A stretch of DNA of 64,000 nucleotides from Eutypa lata (taxonomy: Eukaryota; Ascomycota; Sordariomycetes; Xylariales; Diatrypaceae), in NCBI GenBank assembly GCA_022661535.1, contig JAKULF010000006.1:3653001-3717000 (forward strand). Direction: 5' to 3'. This document shows positions 57,993 to 64,000 of this stretch, piece after piece. Below the pieces are notes generated by a model. It did no database searches. It was not told the DNA's origin and was given only the letters and a program-made list of their open reading frames with translations. Every line of letters starts with the position of its first letter. Positions within the stretch are counted from its first letter, which is position 1. The position numbers and the translations under genes were made by a program.

Positions 57993-58590
57993 TCAGCCTT
58001 TCTTGTACGGCACACCCTTACTCCGATCGGGTTTCCCATCCCTCATTCTATTACGCTGATATCTCTGCAAGGCCTCGTCGAACTTGACACCCAGGGATGT
58101 GCTCATCTGTATGGTAGATTCCGCTGTCGGCACCGGAAAACATTCTACCTGGATATTTCCAAGTTCACCCTTGCCGATGATACGACAGATCTGAATCGTG
58201 TCGTCTTCCCTAGAGGAATTGTCGACGGCAGTGAAGTACTCGCGATTGAGCGCAACATCATCTGGTGCCTCCTGCAGCCATTTGGCGCAGTCCTCTAAGG
58301 TCTTCCCGACGAACGGAGAAGAAAAGTTCGCCGGTATTGGTGCCTTGGTGCCTTCGGGATATGCATTCTTGACTCTTCGGGGTGCATCTTGGTAGTTGTC
58401 GGTTGCTAGATATTGTTCCCAAGCGGCCTCAAAGTTCCCCTTGTAAGCTCGCGCGAGTGCGTCGTTGAGATATTCGCCGTCAACTAGGGAAGAAAATGGC
58501 AGTGACGAATATATTCTTGCACTTACATCACGGTTGATACCTACCTTCGGCGGTTACGAAGAATGCGAAAGGCGGAATGGGACCGGCCAT
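57993..58590 (-). CDS. Small conserved-looking protein, possibly DUF6924-like
   Basis: Two exons (58545-58590 and 57993-58483), spliced at G|GTAGGT...CCTAG|, give 178 residues. The first exon holds only 15 codons (MAGPIPPFAFFVTAE), so a start-to-stop search misses the gene. The main exon reads DGEYLNDALARAYKGNFEAAWEQYLATDNYQDAP, then LEDCAKWLQEAP, NREYFTAVDNSSREDDTIQICRI, and an ending MRDGKPDRSKGVPYKKG. The clean reading frame, splice sites and residue composition support a real gene. The AW-LxD-FxAVD pattern loosely recalls the DUF6924 family, but I am not sure. There is no signal peptide, and the function is unknown. Confidence 0.68.
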
Positions 58591-59904
58591 TGTGGTATTT
58601 GCTCAAACTATTTGGTTGTTGGCAAGAAGGTGAAGAAAAAGTCCAACCACGAGTCAGCCTTTTAGCCAGTCAATTCAACATGGGAGGTAGGTTTATAAGT
58701 ACTATTGATTAGGTTAGCTGTAAGCCGTAACAATCCAAGTTAAATGTGACGTCAAGGTGCAATATTGCAGGTCGCTATAATAGTAGTATCGTAAGAGCAA
58801 CGAGCGCAGTAAGAATATTACAGCCCAGTTAGCCCTTTAACGCTGGTGGGCTGAGTGATCACTGATGCAAGTGTGGGGTACAGATGAGGAGAGGAATTGT
58901 ATGGTTTCATGATTGGTCCATTCTACCCTTTGAGGTAGGACGAAAACTAGAGGCACCAACGCTTACTATTAAGGGGTAACTCACCATAAGTGAGTTAGAA
59001 CACTCCGATGTTCAATTTACCTAGTAGAATAATATGTTTATTTTGCAATTCCGTCAACCGCGCGCTTAATCTGCACATTGTCTTGGCTACACTTAGAAAG
59101 ACTAAGACTCACTATGAACGGTTCTTTTGGTGTCAAGATGGAAATAACTACTATTAGACCTAGTATATGTGCACAAAATTGTGGACCGTAACCGTAGCTA
59201 TCACTTTCCGCCCTTGAATCAATTTGGATATGTATAGTATAAATAGTATATCAGATTGCGGTGATGCTCGGGGCCGACATGACCATCTACTTAGTGCCCC
59301 TTAACTTTTCTTAAACAAGATATGTTTATTCTTCACCTTTGTGGTAATACTATGCGTTGATATTTGTATCAAATAAGCAGGTCCCCGCTCACAAAGGGCA
59401 TCCGTAGTTGCTGACATGTAAGTAGTTATCAGGGTATATTTCAGTGATATTTTAGATAGCCTTGCGGTCAGTTCTCCCCTTGAGGGTAACACGAAGTATT
59501 ATGGGTCGGTTTCATCTGGTTATAACATCGTATATCTGTCCCAGATAGGTTTATTATCATAGTTTGTCTTGAAGCTAAGACTAATTGAATAAAGCTTTTC
59601 TCCTTTGCTTGCGGCTTCTTCCGTCGCATCAAAGTATATAACCTCTCTTCGGCTCAAATCCCTTTTAAGACGTAGCAACGGTGACCACTGTACATCAGCA
59701 TTTCGCTTGTCTCCCCCAAACAACTATCTTGCCTTACAACTGAAAGATTGAGATCTGGATTAACGGTTTCATTATTACCCATTTTCGAGCTCGAGAAATC
59801 AATCCTTTAAATATAATCTCTATCATCCCTGTACTGAAGACGGAGGTTCATCTCTTGAATGCATTGGTTTAGATTTTGGAACGTTGCTAGAATACGGAAG
59901 AAAA
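58591..59904. other. Intergenic DNA without recognisable gene
   Basis: Only short unsupported frames (59301-59492 and 59520-59723 on the minus strand). Confidence 0.4.
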
Positions 59905-61235
59905 ATGTCGAACTCACCAACTCACCATTCACCTGAGAGGGTTTCCTCACCGGATTATTCTGAGGGCGGGAGAAAGGCTTGGCTATCCGTTTTGGGCTCT
60001 TCACTGGTATACTTTGTCACATTTGAGTTCATTAACAGTTTCGGATTCTTCCAGCATTACTACCAGCTTCATATGCTATGAACGTACCCACCAGCAGCCG
60101 TCCCCTTTATTGGGACGGTGCAAATTGCGCTCATGTACTTTGGGGGCCCTGTGCCGGGAAGTCTTTTTGATGCATATGGACATAACGTAAGTACCCTCAT
60201 AGCTTGTCTTGTGCCCTATTCAGAGTTTTGAGATAACTTTTTGCTGACTGAATAGTACCTCTATATGTCTGCCGCGGTTGGCTGTTATGGCGCGCTTGTG
60301 GCCTTGTCATTCACCCAAGAAGCACAACTGTGGCAGCAGTTTATTACACAAGGAGTACTCTTCGGGATATCTTCGTCAGTCAGGGTACAGCCTGCTCTTT
60401 CTATTGTTGGACAATATCTCCACCGACGACGGGCCTTAGCAATGGGTATTATCGCCGGTGGAAGTAGCATTAGGGGCATTTGATTTCCCTTGATGTTCTA
60501 CCGCGTGGAGTTTGCGCCTCGCAGCCCTGCTTTGATTGTAAGCTTACATAATCAATACGGCCAAGTGGTGTCTCCATTGCATAAACTGACATAAAGTGAC
60601 TAGGATATGTTATACAGCAGCCATACTCATGTCACGAACTATCCAACCCCGAAAGGGCCTCAAGTCGCTGTAGGAACTCCTGGATTTTAGCGGCTTTAAA
60701 GACATTAGATATAGCGTATTAGCTATCGCCACCTTCATTTCTAGCCTTGGTTTCTATGTCCCCTATTATGATGTAGTGCCATTCGCTATCTCACTAAATT
60801 CCGACACGCATACAACAATTATTACTTTGCAAGATGCCCTCTCCCCAATGATTAATGCGGCAAGTCTCTTCGGGCATATACTTGGCGGCTTCGGTGTGGA
60901 TCATCTAGGTCGTCTGAATGTTCCGTGGCAGATAACGACTATATGCAGTATACTTTGTTGCTGTGGTTAGTTCGTTTCCAGCCATATGCCTAGAGTCGTT
61001 ACTTTCGTATGTCTCTACGGATTCTGCTCTGGAATTTTCATTTCTGTCACTCCGGCTGCTATTGGACAGATCTCGCCACAGGAAAAGCTGGGCGTCCGAA
61101 TCGGGGCCCTATTTAGTCTTACGGCGATTGCTACACTAGCAAAGTCGCCTGTGGCAGGTGCCTTGTTACGAAACCCTGAAGTCACAAAAAGTTACACTCA
61201 CCTCATTAGCTTTGCAATAAGCCTACTAATTACCA
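59905..61235 (+). pseudogene. Monocarboxylate-transporter-like MFS pseudogene
   Basis: Reading along the strand gives fragments of a fungal MCT-type MFS protein: GGRKAWLSVLGSSLVYFVTFEFINSFGFFQHYY, then IGTVQIALMYFGGPVPGSLFDAYGHN before an intron, then QGVLFGISSSVRVQPALSIVGQYLHRRRALAMGIIAGGSSI, later LFGHILGGFGVDHLGRLNVPW, and CSGIFISVTPAAIGQISPQEKLGVRIGALFSL. At least four in-frame stops break it: TGA 60079, TGA 60481, TAG 60671, TAG 60968. The C-terminal helices fade after about 61235 into repeat sequence. Several stops fit C-to-T change of CGA or CAG, as mild RIP would give. It is dead. Confidence 0.8.
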
Positions 61236-61264
61236 AGATTGACTCGATTAAGGCGTTATACCAA

Positions 61265-61400
61265 CTCCCTACAGACCCACCCTACGGACCTACGGACCTT
61301 CAGCTGTATATAAGGGGCGGCAGCAGCAGATGTATGGTGATAGCAGCAGCTACAGGTAGGGAGCTGCAGCCTACAGACCTACCGCGCACAGAGCGTACAC
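61265..61400. repeat. Second copy of the CTACAGACCTA-type repeat
   Basis: Words CTACAGACC, ACCTTCAGCTGTATATAAGG and CTGCAGCCTACAGACCTAC resemble the repeat tract at 11.1-11.4 kb (CAGCTGTATATAGG, GCCTACAGACCTAC). It interrupts the end of the transporter pseudogene and may be an insertion. Confidence 0.5.
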
Positions 61401-62324
61401 CGGTCGCTATGCGCATACTGCGTTATTTTCCCATTTAAGAAGTCGGTTCTACATAAATTTTGGTAAGGGACAAATCGGCACAATAACCCTCCGCCCTTAC
61501 TTCAGTCGTACCTCTTTACATAAAAGCGAGGGCAATGCTGCATTCAAAGTTGAAACAGGGGATTCACCGAAGCGCTGTGGAGGCTTCGTTGCAACCCAGA
61601 AATGCGACGGGAACGCGATGTACGACGTGGAAGAAAAGCCTATCTTTCCTTCATGAGCTAATAGGATACTATGAATAACCGCCCCTATGTGAGTGAAGGT
61701 TGGACGGGGATAGCTAAGTATAGTAATTATGACCAGGCAGAAAAGAGGTGTGGCGCACAATGGCTGGTCTAGAGCATTCTGAGGGGATTGCAAGGTCTCG
61801 ACGACCACTCGAATAAAATGGCTACTATCATATTGAGCTGCCCCTCAGCTCAATGGCATGCTCTCTGCAGCATTGTAATGTGTTCTATGGATTTTATTAC
61901 CGTCCTAGTTAATAGAGCATATCTTATATTAGTTCAAATATTTTTAGCGTTACCGATCTGTACTTAAGAGCGGACTATTGCCGTACAAAGATAACGATGA
62001 ACTATACAAGTTACGTTTATAATCGTCACACGCTCTTTCATATTTCACTTACTTTCCCACTCGACCCCACAAGCTGAACTTAAGTTCAATTTTTAAACCT
62101 ATCCTCCAATTTGAAATTCAAGTGCTCGATCGAGCCAGAAATGGCCCACCGCGAGCGATGCATTGCTTTTTTTAAGCATTGCTATTCGCAAACATGGCGT
62201 AACCCGCGTCGGAGGGAGAGGCCACTGCCATATCCCTTACCAGATAGTCTCCATCAATTTCAAGACACCCCAGGCGATTGGAACATCTTACGCCATCTTC
62301 TTGTTGATACTGTATTCTTTAAGA
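61401..62324. other. Intergenic DNA before the P-loop NTPase gene
   Basis: A 103-codon minus-strand frame at 61497-61808 has no signature. A plus-strand frame at 62111-62368 (ending in LLVDTVFFKNVALSNGKSFSRNI) overlaps the start of the next gene in another frame and might be a missed 5' exon of it. Confidence 0.35.
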
Positions 62325-64000
62325 ATGTGGCCCTCTCAAACGGCAAATCATTTTCCCGGAATATTTGATCACTTCATATGGGATATGGAGGCCACCCGAC
62401 CAGCAGAGTTTGACGGCTGCTGGCGTGACCGGACATCGATTGGGCCAGTCCTGGAGTCAGAAACCATACAGTGTCGCACGGTTCGCCAGCTCAAGGACAT
62501 CATCTTGGGGCCGGGTACTATCGATCAGTTGCACATAACCGGGTTATCGTTCACAGTTAAAAATACTCTTGAACGAATTTTCGGTCTGCATCTTCGTCAA
62601 TATGAAGAACGCTTGCGACCGTTTGGCCTTGGTTAGCTTTCCCAATAATGACTTTGATTTTGACTTCGTTTAATCTAACTTATACGTGCCAGACAACTAC
62701 GTGATGGATCAACCGCTCGGCATGAAGTATAGAAATTATCAATCATTTCCACTTCAGGAAGGCCTAGAAGGTTTCGTGGAACAAGTTTGGGATCCTTTTG
62801 CGGATGTCATTTTGGAGCATTCTCTCTTCAACCTACCGCGCTCGCCGCAAACCTACCTTTCTTCCGAATCTCTGTCAGAAATATGCAAAGAGATGCTCTC
62901 ACGTGACGATGACATGGATTCTAGGGGATCAGATTATCTGCCGTCTCATTGGGTTCATCTCCAGCTTGCAGCCCCGGGAACAGGCAAGACTCGTCGACTC
63001 CTGAATTTGCTATCTAGTACATGGGGCTTCTATATCTTACCGCCTAACTTGACAGAGAATACTGCAAATTCAGGTCCGTTTCATCCGCGCCGAGAGCATG
63101 CTTCCAGGGACACGATCACCGTCATGGAAGATTATCCAAGTGAGGCTCTCAACGATACTAACGCCTGCGCTGATGCTCTGTGGCCCCTTCTTAGAGCGCG
63201 CTTCAAGCTATTGGAGCGGCTCTTGATAACCCGCTCTAGAGACTCATCGCCTGCTCTTTGGTTGATGCTACAGACATGCCGCGAGCCTAATCAACTAGAT
63301 GTCTGTGATGCAGCGTATAGGCTATTCCGTCTCGTTCCAACATTGGGGGGATATGATGACTGGGCCTCTGTGCATAAGTGCGTTGAGAGAATCCAAGCCT
63401 TTTCAAAGCTGCCCCTCAACAACTTCACCATGGATCCCGATCGTATACATATTTGTTTTTGTCTTGATGAATTCCAGGAAATTTATCTAAACGATCGTGC
63501 TTCCCGGCTGATGGATGGAGTACTTAGTGATATTATACAATTGTATACAGAATCCTATGCTGACTCACTACCTTGTCTTGCCGTTCCAATACTGGTAGTT
63601 TCAGGAACGGGCTTGAAAATCGATAAGGTGAAAAACTCCGTTGAATCACGTTTGAAAGAAATCTTTGAAGGCGAGGAGCTGGTCCCCTGGGACCCTCAAA
63701 CCCATAGCCTTTTCCCTCTCTTATGCGACGTATCGGTCTTCTGGCATTGCTACGGGGCACACATGAAAGAGAATATACTTCAACAAATAGGAAGAGGAGG
63801 GATCTCATTTGGACGCGGAGGTTTCTTGCCGCTTAGCCAAGATCCGGAAGCAAATGTGACTGAGGCGCTCGATATTTTCCATCGAACATGGCTTGCCCAA
63901 ATGGAATCGCAATCCAGTATGAAACAAGCGATCGAAACCCACGCCCGATGCTTCTTCGGAAGGTATCTCTGGAATACAAATTTTCTCAACAGTCTATTCC
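62325..64000 (+). CDS. Large P-loop NTPase, possibly Crinkler/CR-type, cut by window end
   Basis: Exon 1 (to 62623) is joined by a GTTAGC...GCCAG intron to exon 2 at 62693, which stays open to the last base, so this is a 5' partial gene of over 500 residues. Exon 1 reads DHFIWDMEATRPAEFDGCWRDRTSIGP and VRQLKDIILGPGTIDQLHITGLSF. Exon 2 has a clear Walker A, LAAPGTGKTRRLLNLLSSTWGFYI (about 62970-63035), and a Walker-B-like ICFCLDEFQEIYL near 63450, followed by ILVVSGTG (sensor-like) near 63595. A GTGKT-RxLL-WGFY motif with a DE(A/F)Q box recalls the NTPase of Crinkler-type proteins, which often precede a nuclease or kinase-like end. That assignment is tentative and the C-terminal domain lies outside. 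The start at 62325 is the first in-frame ATG; an upstream exon is possible. Confidence 0.62.

Noticed and set aside
1..64000. Starship giant transposon
   Set aside because: The accessory mosaic suggested one, but I found no tyrosine-recombinase (DUF3435) captain gene and no element boundaries.

Overview
The window is from a filamentous ascomycete (Pezizomycotina; a Sordariomycete would fit, but I cannot place it further). The evidence is short GT-AG introns of about 50-100 nt, fungal-only families (HET domain, NACHT STAND protein, fungal rhodopsin-like PTH11-type protein, Zn2Cys6 regulator, Iec1) and very AT-rich blocks with the signature of repeat-induced point mutation (RIP): CpA and TpG almost absent, CpG kept. 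All exon structures were worked out by hand from splice signals and frame continuity. No transcript or database search backs them.

Layout. 0-9.3 kb: a RING-less SNF2 ATPase (minus strand) diverges from a 1470-codon NLR-like protein (plus strand) that joins an alpha/beta hydrolase, a NACHT NTPase and a C-terminal array of C2H2 fingers. 9.3-12.6 kb: two RIP-degraded AT-rich blocks enclose a normal-GC island with tandem and inverted repeats and a Pol III-type tRNA-like sequence. 13.7-18.8 kb: a broken PTH11-like gene, an intact cytochrome P450 and a two-finger C2H2 gene. 19.8-20.2 kb: a 443-bp TRIM-like element with 63-bp terminal direct repeats and a 5-bp target duplication. 21.7-29.3 kb: a putative catabolic cluster of Zn2Cys6 regulator, DAL5-type MFS transporter and intracellular GH31 glycosidase, with a palindrome CCCCRTGGGG in its regulatory regions. 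30.7-40.9 kb: a cupin gene, a CYSTM-type gene, and the divergent core genes abp1 and iec1. 41-45.4 kb: no convincing gene. 45.5-49.6 kb: a secreted feruloyl-esterase-like enzyme and a HET-domain gene with a tandemly duplicated intron. 49.9-52.9 kb: the largest RIP block, whose edge supplies the 3' end of a secreted-protein gene. 55.3-58.6 kb: an amino-acid permease and a small conserved-looking gene. 59.9-61.2 kb: a monocarboxylate-transporter-like pseudogene. 62.3-64.0 kb: the 5' part of a large P-loop NTPase gene that runs off the window.

Taken together this is a mosaic. Core housekeeping genes (abp1, iec1, the CYSTM protein, the permease) are interleaved with accessory genes that border RIP-inactivated repeats. 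The accessory set is rich in possible conflict or self/non-self genes: the hydrolase-NACHT-zinc-finger NLR, the HET protein and the terminal P-loop NTPase. The GH31, transporter and regulator genes look like one functional unit for taking up and intracellularly cleaving an alpha-glycoside. That is inference from adjacency and shared promoter motifs.
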